Assembly: GCF_001592085.1 (NCBI RefSeq) | Contig: NZ_BCWD01000002.1 | Location: 62,001-126,000, forward strand | DNA length: 64,000 nt | Direction: 5' to 3' | DNA from: Levilactobacillus senmaizukei DSM 21775 = NBRC 103853 | GTDB lineage: Bacteria; Bacillota; Bacilli; Lactobacillales; Lactobacillaceae | Shown: piece by piece, positions 50,987 through 59,588 of the stretch | Numbering within the stretch: position 1 is the first letter of the stretch | How the letters are laid out: each line of letters begins with the position of its first letter | The notes under the pieces: generated by a model | What the model saw: only the letters and a program-made list of their open reading frames with translations | Database searches by the model: none | Told to the model about the DNA's origin: nothing | Made by a program: the position numbers and the translations under genes

Positions 50987-52360
50987 TTATTCAGCAGCAC
51001 TCAGGTCTGAAGCCGTATCGCCGGCCTTTTCCCGTAACGTTGCTTCGATTTCTTCCAGTGAACGGTTCCGCGTTTCGAAGACTTTCTTCTGAACGAACCA
51101 GATGGAGGCGAAGCAGAGCACCCCGTAACCGATGAACAGACTACCAGTCCCGAAGAAGTTCAACAGTGCTGGGAAGGTTAAGGAAACGACCATGTTAGCC
51201 GTCCAGTTGATCACACTGGCAAAGGAGTTCCCTAAGCCTCGAATGTTCAATGGGAAGACTTCCCCAATCATAACCCACATCACGGGTCCCCAAGTGGCAG
51301 AGAAGAACGCAATGTAGATGGTTAAGGCAATCACGGAGATAATGGCCGCAACGTGTGAGCCGCCGGAGAACTTCATCCCGATACTCATAACGAACAGGGA
51401 AATCCCCATCCCAACGGCACCGATGTTTAACATCTTCTTCCGGTCGATCTTATCCATGATGGCCACGGCAATGGCCGTCACAATCACGTTAAAGATCCCA
51501 ATCCCGATATGGGCTAACAGGGCCGCATTGACCCCGAAACCAACGTCGGTAAAAATGGTTGGTGCGTAGTAGAGCACCGTGTTACAACCCATGACTTGTT
51601 GGAAAATAGCTAAGCCAATCCCGATAACCAATGAAGGGCGCACCATCTTACCAAAGAGTTCGGTCCAGCCGCCACTCTTCATCTTAGCCTGTTCTTGAAT
51701 CTGGGTTAATTCGGCGTTAACCGCCTTAGTATCGTGCTTGTTCATGGTGTCTAAGACTTGGCGAGCATCGTCAACTCGACCACTCTTGACCAAGAACCGT
51801 GGACTTTCGGGTAAGATTAATCCCCCGAAGAACAGTAATGCGGCAGGCACAGCCGCGAATCCTAACATCAGACGCCAGCCGTGGAACATGTCAGCCCAAG
51901 CGTAGTTAGTGATGTAGGCTAACAGAATCCCCGTCATCACCATCAGCTGGAACAGACTGGAGACCGTCCCCCGCTTGTCGGCGGGTGACAATTCTGCCAA
52001 GTAGGTTGGGATTAACGCGGACGCTGCCCCAACGGCCATCCCCAGGACGACCCGGGAGATAATCAGTGTCCAAAACTCAGGTGCCAGCCCGGAGCCTAAG
52101 GCCCCAACGAAGAAAATAATGGCTGATAGTAATAAGAGTTTCCGCCGGCCATAGCGGTCAGACGATGGCCCAATGATGGCGGCCCCTAAGATGGCACCCA
52201 ACAAGACGGCACTAACGACCCAACCTTGTTGCCAAGGGCCCAAGTGCATTTGCTTTTGAATAAATAGAATGGCACCTGAGATGACCCCGGTATCGTAACC
52301 GAAGAGTAAGCCACCTAATGCCCCGAAAAAGTAAACAAATCCGGTTGAAACTTTTCGCAT
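50987..52360 (-). CDS. xylT: D-xylose:H+ symporter
   Basis: A 457-residue MFS sugar porter of the same length as the characterised L. brevis XylT. It has twelve helices, GYDTGVISGA, DRYGRRK, PESPRFL and GEVFPLNIRG. AAGGAG precedes the ATG. Next to xylB and xylA, so it is the preferred xylose carrier; the paralogue downstream is probably a later duplication. It has its own promoter with cre and a XylR operator. Confidence 0.9.
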   Translation of the reverse strand: MRKVSTGFVYFFGALGGLLFGYDTGVISGAILFIQKQMHLGPWQQGWVVSAVLLGAILGAAIIGPSSDRYGRRKLLLLSAIIFFVGALGSGLAPEFWTLIISRVVLGMAVGAASALIPTYLAELSPADKRGTVSSLFQLMVMTGILLAYITNYAWADMFHGWRLMLGFAAVPAALLFFGGLILPESPRFLVKSGRVDDARQVLDTMNKHDTKAVNAELTQIQEQAKMKSGGWTELFGKMVRPSLVIGIGLAIFQQVMGCNTVLYYAPTIFTDVGFGVNAALLAHIGIGIFNVIVTAIAVAIMDKIDRKKMLNIGAVGMGISLFVMSIGMKFSGGSHVAAIISVIALTIYIAFFSATWGPVMWVMIGEVFPLNIRGLGNSFASVINWTANMVVSLTFPALLNFFGTGSLFIGYGVLCFASIWFVQKKVFETRNRSLEEIEATLREKAGDTASDLSAAE

Positions 52361-52462
52361 ATTTTTCGCTCCTTATGCGGCCTACGCCGTAAAAATAAAG
52401 TGACAGAGTATGTGGAAGTAAACACTGAATTGCTTAATGTAAGTTGGTTTAATCACGTGTTG

Positions 52463-52481
52463 GTTGATTGGCTCAACCAAC
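52463..52481. promoter_or_regulatory. XylR operator upstream of xylT
   Basis: GTTGATTG, GCT, CAACCAAC, extended on the left by GTTG. It lies nine bases below the -10 element. Confidence 0.78.
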
Positions 52482-52490
52482 CATGAGGAT

Positions 52491-52528
52491 ATAATACCAC
52501 GTCCAAATCTATTTTGGAAGCGTTTTCT
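52491..52528 (-). promoter_or_regulatory. xylT promoter with cre
   Basis: -35 TTCCAA (52514-52519), 17-base spacer, -10 TATTAT (52491-52496). The cre TTGGAAGCGTTTTCT (52514-52528) matches the consensus at all 15 positions. Confidence 0.8.
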
Positions 52529-52546
52529 TTTAAAACTAAAAAAAGT

Positions 52547-52570
52547 CCGACAAGCGCCGGACTTTCTGCA
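52547..52570 (-). terminator. xylB terminator
   Basis: AAAGTCCGG pairs with CGGACTTT on the minus strand, followed by TTTTTTAG; it separates xylB from xylT. Confidence 0.85.
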
Positions 52571-52588
52571 AACTTTATTAGAATATTT

Positions 52589-54097
52589 TTATAGCTCCGC
52601 CTTACGGTAATCAAGGAGTTGTTCACTGATCCCCTTGGTTTGTTGGTATACCTGCTTATAGATTTGATGCATCTTGGCGTATTTGGCCGCGTTCTCTGGA
52701 TTAGGCTCGTAGGCCTTGCCAAAGTGAACGAAAGTTTCGGCACAGTCTTGGAGTGAGTCGAACCAGCCCAGGCCAACGGCGGCGATCATCGCTGCCCCCA
52801 TGCCAGGACCCTGTTCATTTTCTAGGCTGACGACCTTACGGTTAAAAATATCCGCTTGAATCTGCAGCCAGAGTGGACTCTTAGCCCCACCACCGATGGA
52901 GACTACCGTATCAAAGTCGCCCCCATTTTCCTCGTAAATATCGAAGAGGTCGCGGAAAGAAAAGACGATCCCCTCCAAAACAGCGCGGACAAAGTCGTAC
53001 CGTTGATGCGTGCCATCGATCCCGGTAAAGCTCCCCCGGATGTCAGCATCGGCGTACGGCGCCCGCTCACCCACGATATAAGGCGTGTAGAGCAGACCAT
53101 TGGCGCCGACCGTCGACTTGGCCGCACTCGCCACAAACTCCGTGAAATCATCGACGGGAGCAAAGGTCTTCTTGAACCAGCTCAAAGAATACCCAGCGGC
53201 CAGGGTCACACCCATAGAGTAGTATTTGTCGGGAATGGCATGGTCTTCGAACTGCAGCACCCCATGGTAGTTCACGTCGGCATTATCTTCATACTTCAAG
53301 ACAACCCCGGAGGTTCCGATACTGGAAAGCACCATGTTCGGGTGTAAAATGCCCGCACCAACGGCTCCTGCGGCGTTGTCGGCGGCCCCACCGAAGACCT
53401 TGGTCTCCATATTCAAGCCAGAGAACTCGGCGTAAGCCGCCGTCACCGTTCCCGCAAAGTCAATCGACTTGATCAGGGGTGGACACATGCTCATCGGAAT
53501 ATCGAAAACGTCACAAATCCGTTGGCTCCATTCGCCCTTAGCCACATCCAGTAAGACCGTCCCGGTCGCATCGGAGTAATCCATGGCCAAATTGCCGGTC
53601 ATGCGGTAACGCACGTAGTCTTTCGGTAACACAAAATACTTAGCCTTCGCCCAAATATCGGGTTCGTTTTCCTTAACCCACAACAACTTGGTCAGCGTAA
53701 AGCCTTCGAGCGGCTGATTCCGGGTAATGTCAACGAACTCGTCACCCAGCTTCGCTTCAATTTCTTCCCGTTGTGGCGTACTCCGGGTATCGTTCCAAAG
53801 AATCGACGGCCGAAGGACCTTCTTGTTCTCATCCAACAGAACGAGCCCATGCATTTGGCCAGAAAAACTCAGCCCCTCAATATCATCGGCGGCCAGGTGG
53901 TCATTCAAAATCAAGCGGACAATGGCGACCGTTGTGCCAGAGACCCAGTCCTCGGGATTTTGTTCGTTATACCCTGGCTGTTTCTGAATCAAATCGTAGT
54001 CAAAACTTTCCTGAGCAACAATCTGCCCACTATGGTCTAAGGCCGATACCTTGACGGCACTGGTCCCCAGGTCAACACCGAGTACATACTTTCCCAT
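52589..54097 (-). CDS. xylB: Xylulokinase
   Basis: A 502-residue FGGY kinase phosphorylating D-xylulose. Start [17 protein letters not shown], then [15 protein letters not shown] (xylulose recognition), [16 protein letters not shown], and [19 protein letters not shown] near the C-terminus. AGGAGG precedes the ATG. It lies 380 bp below xylA, beyond a terminator and repeat B10; no clear promoter or XylR palindrome was seen just upstream, so it may depend on readthrough. Confidence 0.95.
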   Translation of the reverse strand: MGKYVLGVDLGTSAVKVSALDHSGQIVAQESFDYDLIQKQPGYNEQNPEDWVSGTTVAIVRLILNDHLAADDIEGLSFSGQMHGLVLLDENKKVLRPSILWNDTRSTPQREEIEAKLGDEFVDITRNQPLEGFTLTKLLWVKENEPDIWAKAKYFVLPKDYVRYRMTGNLAMDYSDATGTVLLDVAKGEWSQRICDVFDIPMSMCPPLIKSIDFAGTVTAAYAEFSGLNMETKVFGGAADNAAGAVGAGILHPNMVLSSIGTSGVVLKYEDNADVNYHGVLQFEDHAIPDKYYSMGVTLAAGYSLSWFKKTFAPVDDFTEFVASAAKSTVGANGLLYTPYIVGERAPYADADIRGSFTGIDGTHQRYDFVRAVLEGIVFSFRDLFDIYEENGGDFDTVVSIGGGAKSPLWLQIQADIFNRKVVSLENEQGPGMGAAMIAAVGLGWFDSLQDCAETFVHFGKAYEPNPENAAKYAKMHQIYKQVYQQTKGISEQLLDYRKAEL

Positions 54098-54167
54098 CGG
54101 TCATTCCTCCTAGTTTATCGTTTGGTTTTAATTTTTTGGTTTTAAATTCTAGACAGTGCAAGCTGTC

Positions 54168-54321
54168 CGCCTTGCCGGTCCCAGCTAGCAAGCTGGAACG
54201 TGGTGGGCCGACTTTGAGCCCCAAACCCGGTCTCCAAGCTCGACCTTTGCCTAACCCGAGCAGACCTCTCGGCTAAGGCAAACAACACCACGGAGCCTGC
54301 TAGCTGGTTTCCTCACGGCTC
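54168..54321 (+). repeat. Family B three-stem repeat, copy B10
   Basis: Lies in the xylA-xylB gap, antisense to both. P1 pairs 54181-54190 (CCAGCTAGCA) with 54298-54307 perfectly. P2 is CTTTGAG/CTCCAAG, with one imperfect pair. P3 is CCTTTGCCTAACCCGAG with CTCTCGGCTAAGGCAAA. Confidence 0.85.
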
Positions 54322-54421
54322 ACAATTGATCACAAGAACCAACCAGAGTGGCTTTAGTTGCAACGACAATCTCAGCCGAGAGGGCGGCCTGACGCAAAAC
54401 GCAAGACCCACCGACCGGAAG

Positions 54422-54456
54422 ACAAAAACGGCGGACGAACACACCGTTCGTCCGCC
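54422..54456 (-). terminator. xylA terminator
   Basis: GGCGGACGAAC pairs perfectly with GTTCGTCCGCC; the minus-strand tail is GTTTTTGTC. Confidence 0.85.
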
Positions 54457-54479
54457 AATTTCTTGTCAGTTATTTTAAG

Positions 54480-55829
54480 TTATTTGCTAAGAGTCTCAAT
54501 GATGTAGTGGTTGAGCGTGTCCTTAACTTGTTCAAGGTGGTCTGAGTGCGTCGCATTAACCAGATCAGCTTGCGTCTTGTCTAAGGAGTAGTCTTCCATC
54601 TGCTTCAAGCTAGCCTTACCAGCTTCGATGTCGGCACCGATGCCAGACTTGTATGAGCTGTAACGATCAGCCTTCAAGTTGTCCAAGAAGCCATCAGCCT
54701 TCATAGCAGCCGCAACCCGCAGGCCGGCAGCAAAGCTGTCCATCCCAACGATGTGACCGTAGAAGAGATCTTCTGGAGCAAATGAGGTCCGACGAGGCTT
54801 AGCATCGAAGTTCAACCCACCGCGAGGGCCGATGCTACCGTTTTCGATAACTTCGTACATTGCGGCAGTCGTTTCGTATAAGTTTGAAGGGTATTCGTCG
54901 ATGTCCCAACCGATTAACTTATCACCCTCGTTGGCATCCAATGAACCCAATAAGCCGGCTTCACGGGCAACGCGGATTTCGTGTTGGTAAGTATGGCCAG
55001 CTAAGTTGGCGTGGTTACCTTCCAAGTTCAACTTGAAGTCTTTGTCCAGGTCGTATTCCTTCATGAAGGCGATCGTGGTTGCGGCGTCAAAGTCGTACTG
55101 GTGGGTCGTTGGTTCCTTAGGTTTTGGTTCTAACAACATCTGAGCATCGAAGCCGATTTCGTTAGCGTAGTCCTTAGCCAAATGGAACATCTTAGCAGCA
55201 TGTTCTTGTTCCTGCTTCATGTTCGTGTTCCAGAGTGATTCGTAACCTTCACGGCCACCCCAGAAGACATAGTTTTCAGAACCGACCCGCTTACCAATTT
55301 CCAAACTGTGCTTCAATTGAGCAGCACTGTAAGCAAAGACGTCCGCGTATGGTGAGGTTGCGGCTCCTTCAACGAACCGAGGGTTTGAGAACATGTTTGA
55401 CGTGTTCCACAAAACCTTCATGCCAGAAGTCTTTTGGTAGTCAACGATCTTGTCGACAACTTTATCCAAGTTAGCGTTGGTTTCACGTAAAGTGTCCCCT
55501 TCAGGCGCTAAGTCGCGGTCATGGAAGCAAAGGTAGTCTACCCCTAATTTGTTATAAAATTCGAAGGCAGCATCCACCTTGGCTAAAGCCAAGTCCATTG
55601 GATCTGTGTAGTGGTCGTATGGCCGTTGAGCGGTCCCGTCACCAAATGGGTCAACTAAACGTTGATCAAAGGTGTGCCAGTAAGCTACGGAGAACCGTAA
55701 CCAATCTTTCATTTTCTTACCTGCAATCACTTCTTCAGGATTGTAGTATTGGAAACCTAAGCCAGACTTCTTATCTTGATGGCCGACGTATTGAATCTTG
55801 TCGATGCCTTTCCAGTATTCTTCAGTCAT
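54480..55829 (-). CDS. xylA: Xylose isomerase
   Basis: A 449-residue enzyme converting D-xylose to D-xylulose. The active-site His and Asp are in [18 protein letters not shown], the metal ligands in [18 protein letters not shown] and [18 protein letters not shown], and [10 protein letters not shown] is the standard signature. The length is that of class II isomerases. AGGAGG lies thirteen bases before the ATG, a somewhat long spacing. Confidence 0.97.
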   Translation of the reverse strand: MTEEYWKGIDKIQYVGHQDKKSGLGFQYYNPEEVIAGKKMKDWLRFSVAYWHTFDQRLVDPFGDGTAQRPYDHYTDPMDLALAKVDAAFEFYNKLGVDYLCFHDRDLAPEGDTLRETNANLDKVVDKIVDYQKTSGMKVLWNTSNMFSNPRFVEGAATSPYADVFAYSAAQLKHSLEIGKRVGSENYVFWGGREGYESLWNTNMKQEQEHAAKMFHLAKDYANEIGFDAQMLLEPKPKEPTTHQYDFDAATTIAFMKEYDLDKDFKLNLEGNHANLAGHTYQHEIRVAREAGLLGSLDANEGDKLIGWDIDEYPSNLYETTAAMYEVIENGSIGPRGGLNFDAKPRRTSFAPEDLFYGHIVGMDSFAAGLRVAAAMKADGFLDNLKADRYSSYKSGIGADIEAGKASLKQMEDYSLDKTQADLVNATHSDHLEQVKDTLNHYIIETLSK

Positions 55830-55849
55830 AATTTTATAAAAACCTCCTG

Positions 55850-55872
55850 GTTAGTTCGTTGCGACAACCAAC
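55850..55872. promoter_or_regulatory. XylR operator upstream of xylA
   Basis: GTTAGTTCGTTG, CGA, CAACCAAC: an imperfect dyad that matches the xylT operators, positioned eleven bases below the -10 element. Confidence 0.78.
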
Positions 55873-55883
55873 TTACAAAACTT

Positions 55884-55920
55884 ATTATACAGGGCTTAAA
55901 AGTTAATGCAAGCGTTTTCG
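55884..55920 (-). promoter_or_regulatory. xylA promoter with cre
   Basis: -35 TTGCAT (55906-55911), 16-base spacer, -10 TATAAT (55884-55889). The cre-like ATGCAAGCGTTTTCG (55906-55920) matches 14 of 15. The rest of the gap up to 56256 holds a TATAAT at 56188-56193 that may serve the plus-strand gene. Confidence 0.8.
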
Positions 55921-56256
55921 TCAAGATTTTTCAAAAATATGTTAGCGGTTACTTCCCAACTTAGTAAAAAAACTAAACCAACTCCCTGGAACTATCTGGA
56001 GAATACCACAGAATTCGTTATGGCGGGTCAAACTTGAACTAGGTAAATCCATTCACTTATATATAGTAGGGAAATATCGTCCTAGGAAACGGATTCATAA
56101 ATTAGATGTTTATTTCAACACCTTTGCTTAACCATTTCTGAACGTAAACTTTACATTTTGACGACCTATTCCTTTATGTTCATCCACTATAATATTTTTA
56201 AAGAATCAATGAGGAATGCTAAGTGGTCATGCCCATATCGATTGAGGAGGATAACT

Positions 56257-56601
56257 ATGTGGATGCGTCAATATTCGCTTATTCGTCAGCTTATGAAGCA
56301 GAATTGTTGGCCATGGTTGGTTAGTGGCCTCGTGGTCATTACTGTATTAACCAGTGGGAGCATCAGGGCGTTGGCCGACTCGACGACGCCCGTGGAACCC
56401 ACCATGGTGACGCAAACCCTCACCAAGAATCACCGACCAAAGCCGTCGATCATTCCGCTGGCAACCCACAAGGCGGTACCCGCTACCGCAACCACTCCTG
56501 AGCGGCCAAACCTACCGTTAGTTGGCCTGGCACTGCCCCTGTTGGCCCTCTTCATTCTCGACCTGCTGGAGCGAGACAATCAGCATAAGAATTTTAAATA
56601 A
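56257..56601 (+). CDS. Two-helix exported protein between xylA and xylR
   Basis: A 114-residue protein: N-terminal signal-like helix (about 18-40, WPWLVSGLVVITVLTSGS, ending ALADS), a Thr/Pro-rich mature region with HRPKPSIIPLATHKAVPATA, and a C-terminal hydrophobic helix (NLPLVGLALPLLALFILDLL) with a charged tail. This resembles a surface protein without an LPXTG motif. The start at 56257 has GAGGAGG six bases upstream. It is divergent from xylA and convergent with xylR. No family recognised. Confidence 0.7.
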   Translation: MWMRQYSLIRQLMKQNCWPWLVSGLVVITVLTSGSIRALADSTTPVEPTMVTQTLTKNHRPKPSIIPLATHKAVPATATTPERPNLPLVGLALPLLALFILDLLERDNQHKNFK

Positions 56602-56611
56602 TCCCGATCAA

Positions 56612-56655
56612 AAAGCGTGTCCCAGGAGTTTACTCCCCGGAACACGCTTTTCATT
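56612..56655. terminator. Bidirectional terminator
   Basis: AAAAAGCGTGT pairs with ACACGCTTTT, with an inner GGAG/CTCC; T-runs on both strands. Shared by the 56257-56601 gene and xylR. Confidence 0.85.
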
Positions 56656-56660
56656 TAGGC

Positions 56661-57854
56661 CTAACCCACCGGCTCGGTGGTTGGCCGTTCGAAGTTTAAT
56701 TCATAATTATCTAAGCCCAGGACTCGGTGAGTAATCAGCGAGCAGCCGCCCAGAACCGTTGCCAACCGAGCATTCTGGGTCACGTCAATGTTCACGTGAT
56801 CATTGGCCAATGTCTGGTAAACGCTGCGAATTTGCTTCAGCAGGTCTGGAATTTCTTCAACCAGTGGCGAATTTAGGAAAAATGCGTCGGGATCAAGCGT
56901 CTTCATCGTATTGTAGATGAGCCCCCCGATAGCCGTTGAGAACGCCTTCAGGATCACCAAGGTTTCCGGATCTTCTTCGCGGTATAGTCGCACAATGGCA
57001 TCGCGATCCAGGTCTTTCAAGCCCTTTTGTTCCTCAACCTTTTGGATAATGGCATCCTCGGAGCTGATGTCTTCGGCGTGCATGAAGCGCGGTTGACCGT
57101 CCGCATCCATCTCAATGCTGGCAACGGACCGGCCGATTTCACCGGCATCCCCATGTTCCCCGCGGAAGAGGTCGCGGTGCAAGATGATCCCGGCCCCGAT
57201 CCCACGGTGAATACTGATGGTCACAGTACTGTTCAGGCCATGCGCCCCATTGAAGTCCCGTTCGTAAATGGCGGAAAGGTTGGCTTCGTTTTCCAAAACA
57301 ACTGGTACCTGATAGGCCATCGAGAAGATCTTCTCCAGGTCGACGCCGTCCATGTCGATAAATGGTGACGTCTTCACCTGGTTATTCAAGACGATCCCGT
57401 GTATAGAGAAACAAATACCCAATAGGCCATTGCTGGTGGTGTCTTGCTTCTGAATCTGACCGATGTACTCATTGATCCGGTCGACCATTTCATGAATGGT
57501 CTTCCCCTTGGTATCAATTCGATCATACTTGGACACCCGGCCGTTGAGCCGGGTTACCAGGGCATGGAGATGACGATAGCCCAGATCAAACGTCAGCGTG
57601 TAGCCGTAGTCCTGGCTGATCTCGACCAGCGTCGGCTTCCGACCACCCGCGGTCGAGGCCTCACCGAGGCCGAGTTCCGTCAAATAGCCCGCCGACATCA
57701 AGGTATTGTATAGCGATGATACCGTGGACTTGTTGAGATTCAACTGATGTGAAATCTCAATCCGCGATGTGGGGTGATTATTAAAAATCTGTTGCAAGAC
57801 AAATTTTAAATTTTGATCATGTAATTGATTACGATTCATACTCCGGCGAACCAT
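56661..57854 (-). CDS. xylR: Xylose repressor (ROK family)
   Basis: A 397-residue regulator: N-terminal winged helix-turn-helix (about 20-62, SRIEISHQLNLNKSTVSSLY), then a ROK kinase-like domain with RGIGAGIILHRDLFRGEHGDAGEIGR. The four ROK zinc-binding Cys residues are replaced here, as in other XylR proteins. GAGGAGG lies seven bases before the ATG. It is expected to repress xylA and both symporters and to release on xylose binding. It has a palindrome in its own upstream region. Confidence 0.93.
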   Translation of the reverse strand: MVRRSMNRNQLHDQNLKFVLQQIFNNHPTSRIEISHQLNLNKSTVSSLYNTLMSAGYLTELGLGEASTAGGRKPTLVEISQDYGYTLTFDLGYRHLHALVTRLNGRVSKYDRIDTKGKTIHEMVDRINEYIGQIQKQDTTSNGLLGICFSIHGIVLNNQVKTSPFIDMDGVDLEKIFSMAYQVPVVLENEANLSAIYERDFNGAHGLNSTVTISIHRGIGAGIILHRDLFRGEHGDAGEIGRSVASIEMDADGQPRFMHAEDISSEDAIIQKVEEQKGLKDLDRDAIVRLYREEDPETLVILKAFSTAIGGLIYNTMKTLDPDAFFLNSPLVEEIPDLLKQIRSVYQTLANDHVNIDVTQNARLATVLGGCSLITHRVLGLDNYELNFERPTTEPVG

Positions 57855-57906
57855 TTGATTTCCTCCTCGTGGCTTGACAAGCCCCCTGGCTCGCCCATTT
57901 CGTCTG

Positions 57907-57929
57907 GTTGGTATTTTGATAATACCAAC
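57907..57929. promoter_or_regulatory. Palindrome upstream of xylR
   Basis: GTTGGTATT, TTGAT, AATACCAAC: perfect nine-base arms. The GTTGG/CCAAC ends match the XylR operators, but the interior differs; the likely role is autoregulation. Confidence 0.6.
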
Positions 57930-57966
57930 TAACTAAGATAATAGCAATAACTTTGGTCTCATTGCT

Positions 57967-57981
57967 TTGTAAGCGTTCACA
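57967..57981 (-). promoter_or_regulatory. cre upstream of xylR
   Basis: TTGTAAGCGTTCACA matches WTGNAANCGNWNNCW at all positions, about 110 bp upstream of xylR. The rest of the gap to 58125 shows a CCAACCAAC half-site and no gene. Confidence 0.7.
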
Positions 57982-58124
57982 TAGAGACGGCATGGTTCGA
58001 TGAACCAACCAACTCAAGTATCACCCCCGCTCCTAAATAAATCAACCGTTTTACCTAATTTACCTCGGTTCTTGTCGATTACCGTAAAAATCCGAACGCA
58101 ACTCCCTAAATTCTGACCGAAAAA

Positions 58125-58151
58125 AAGATGCTCGGCGGCTACCGAGCATCT
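58125..58151 (-). terminator. Terminator of the arsC-reductase operon
   Basis: AGATGCTCGG pairs with CCGAGCATCT; the minus-strand tail is TTTTTTT. Confidence 0.88.
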
Positions 58152-58157
58152 CACAAT

Positions 58158-59000
58158 CTATTCATGGACTTTAATTTCCAAGATTCGTTTGACGTCTGCC
58201 GCCGTTCGCCGTTCCTTATCATTACGTTCCAGATCGGTGATGGCCGTCATGTCACTCGGCAACAACTCGAAGTCAAAGGCTAGCTTGTTATCCAGCAGGC
58301 GTTGTTCATGCACCGTCTTCGGGATCACGACAACCCCCCGCTGCATCAGCCACCGTAACATGACCTGTGCCGTGGTCCGACGATACTTCGTCGCGATCTT
58401 CTCCAACAACGGATTGTGGAAAACATCGTGGCGACCCTGGGCTAACGGTCCCCAGGCCTCAGCTTGAATACCGTTATTGCGCAGGTAGTCCACCGTGGCC
58501 GTCCGTTGGCGGAAAACGTTCAGCTGAATCTGATCGACCGCCGGCGTAACTTCGTTAAATTTCGTGAAGGCCGCCAGTAACGGCGGATCAAAGTTAGCCA
58601 CCCCGATGGCGCGAATCTTACCGGCGTGGTACAACTCTTCTAACGCCCGCCAGGCACCATAAACATCCCCAATGGGCAAATGAATCAGGTAGAGATCCAG
58701 GTAATCGAGCCCTAGCCGGTCGAGTGAATCCTGAAAGCCCCGCTTGGCCCCCTCGTAGGTCATATCCTGAACCCAGAGCTTCGAGGTGACAAAGATTTCT
58801 TCGCGAGGAATCCCACTTTCCCGGATGGCCTCGCCAACGGCGGGTTCGTTCTGATAAGACGCGGCCGTATCGATGAGCCGATAGCCATCCTTGAGTCCGG
58901 TAAGGACCGTCTCCTTGGTCTTGGTTAGGTCCCAGATTCGAAAAACCCCGAGACCTAGTTGGGGCATCTCGACCCCATTATTAAGTTTGACTGTTAACAT
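58158..59000 (-). CDS. Aldo/keto reductase
   Basis: A 280-residue AKR: LGLGVFRI, YRLIDTAASYQNE (Asp kept; the catalytic Tyr moved to SYQN position), VTSKLWVQ, LIHLPIG (His) and VVIPKTVHEQRLLDN. The HLP in place of HWP and SYQN in place of YYGN separate it from the 39228-40091 reductase. GGGGGAA precedes the ATG. Follows arsC by 27 bp in the same transcript. Confidence 0.88.
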   Translation of the reverse strand: MLTVKLNNGVEMPQLGLGVFRIWDLTKTKETVLTGLKDGYRLIDTAASYQNEPAVGEAIRESGIPREEIFVTSKLWVQDMTYEGAKRGFQDSLDRLGLDYLDLYLIHLPIGDVYGAWRALEELYHAGKIRAIGVANFDPPLLAAFTKFNEVTPAVDQIQLNVFRQRTATVDYLRNNGIQAEAWGPLAQGRHDVFHNPLLEKIATKYRRTTAQVMLRWLMQRGVVVIPKTVHEQRLLDNKLAFDFELLPSDMTAITDLERNDKERRTAADVKRILEIKVHE

Positions 59001-59027
59001 TGGGCGTTCCCCCTTAGTTCGTCATTC

Positions 59028-59456
59028 TTAGTCGGTAGCATCCTCGGGCCAGGCTGTGATCAGCTGCCGGACATGTGCTTCAATCTCATCCCGCACCTGC
59101 CGAAAGACGGTCATGATCGCTTCATCATCACCGGTTGCCTGCGCCGGGTCCGGCAGTGGCCAATGCAGTTTGGCTACACTGGGGGGCGTCACGGGACAAC
59201 GGTCACGCGCATCTCCACACAGCGTCACAACTACATCACTCGCCATCAGGTAATCCGCGTCAATCAACTTGGACGTCTGTTGGGAGATGTCGATGCCGAC
59301 CTCCTGCATCGCGGCAACGGCCCGCGGATTGAGTCCGTGAGTTTCGATGCCGGCACTGGCAATCTGCCAATCTGCGGGCGCTAGTTTGCGGGCGAAGCCT
59401 TCAGCCATTTGACTGCGACACGAGTTACCGGTACAGAGAAAATATAGTTGGGCCAT
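59028..59456 (-). CDS. arsC: Arsenate reductase (thioredoxin-coupled, ArsC)
   Basis: A 142-residue low-molecular-weight phosphatase-like enzyme. The P-loop is [16 protein letters not shown], with the nucleophile Cys near residue 8, and the redox Cys pair is in [13 protein letters not shown]. No arsR or arsB is adjacent, so the role may be general redox or phosphatase; arsenate reduction is by family. The start at 59456 has GGAAGGTG. Confidence 0.85.
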   Translation of the reverse strand: MAQLYFLCTGNSCRSQMAEGFARKLAPADWQIASAGIETHGLNPRAVAAMQEVGIDISQQTSKLIDADYLMASDVVVTLCGDARDRCPVTPPSVAKLHWPLPDPAQATGDDEAIMTVFRQVRDEIEAHVRQLITAWPEDATD

Positions 59457-59541
59457 GAGAACACCTTCCATTATATAAGAGTTATTATCTCCAGCTTACC
59501 AGTCTTTAACCCGCGATGCAGGCCAAATTCAGTTTTTTTCA

Positions 59542-59570
59542 CAAAAAAGGTCGGCTTTTGAATGCCGACC
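59542..59570 (-). terminator. rarA terminator
   Basis: GGTCGGC (59549-59555) pairs with GCCGACC (59564-59570); the minus-strand tail is TTTTTTG. Confidence 0.85.
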
Positions 59571-59588
59571 GCTACGACTCCCATTCCA

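Noticed and set aside
3845-54321. Repeats considered as a CRISPR array or insertion sequences
   Set aside because: Copies are thousands of bases apart with no regular spacers, no cas genes, no transposase and no visible target duplications.
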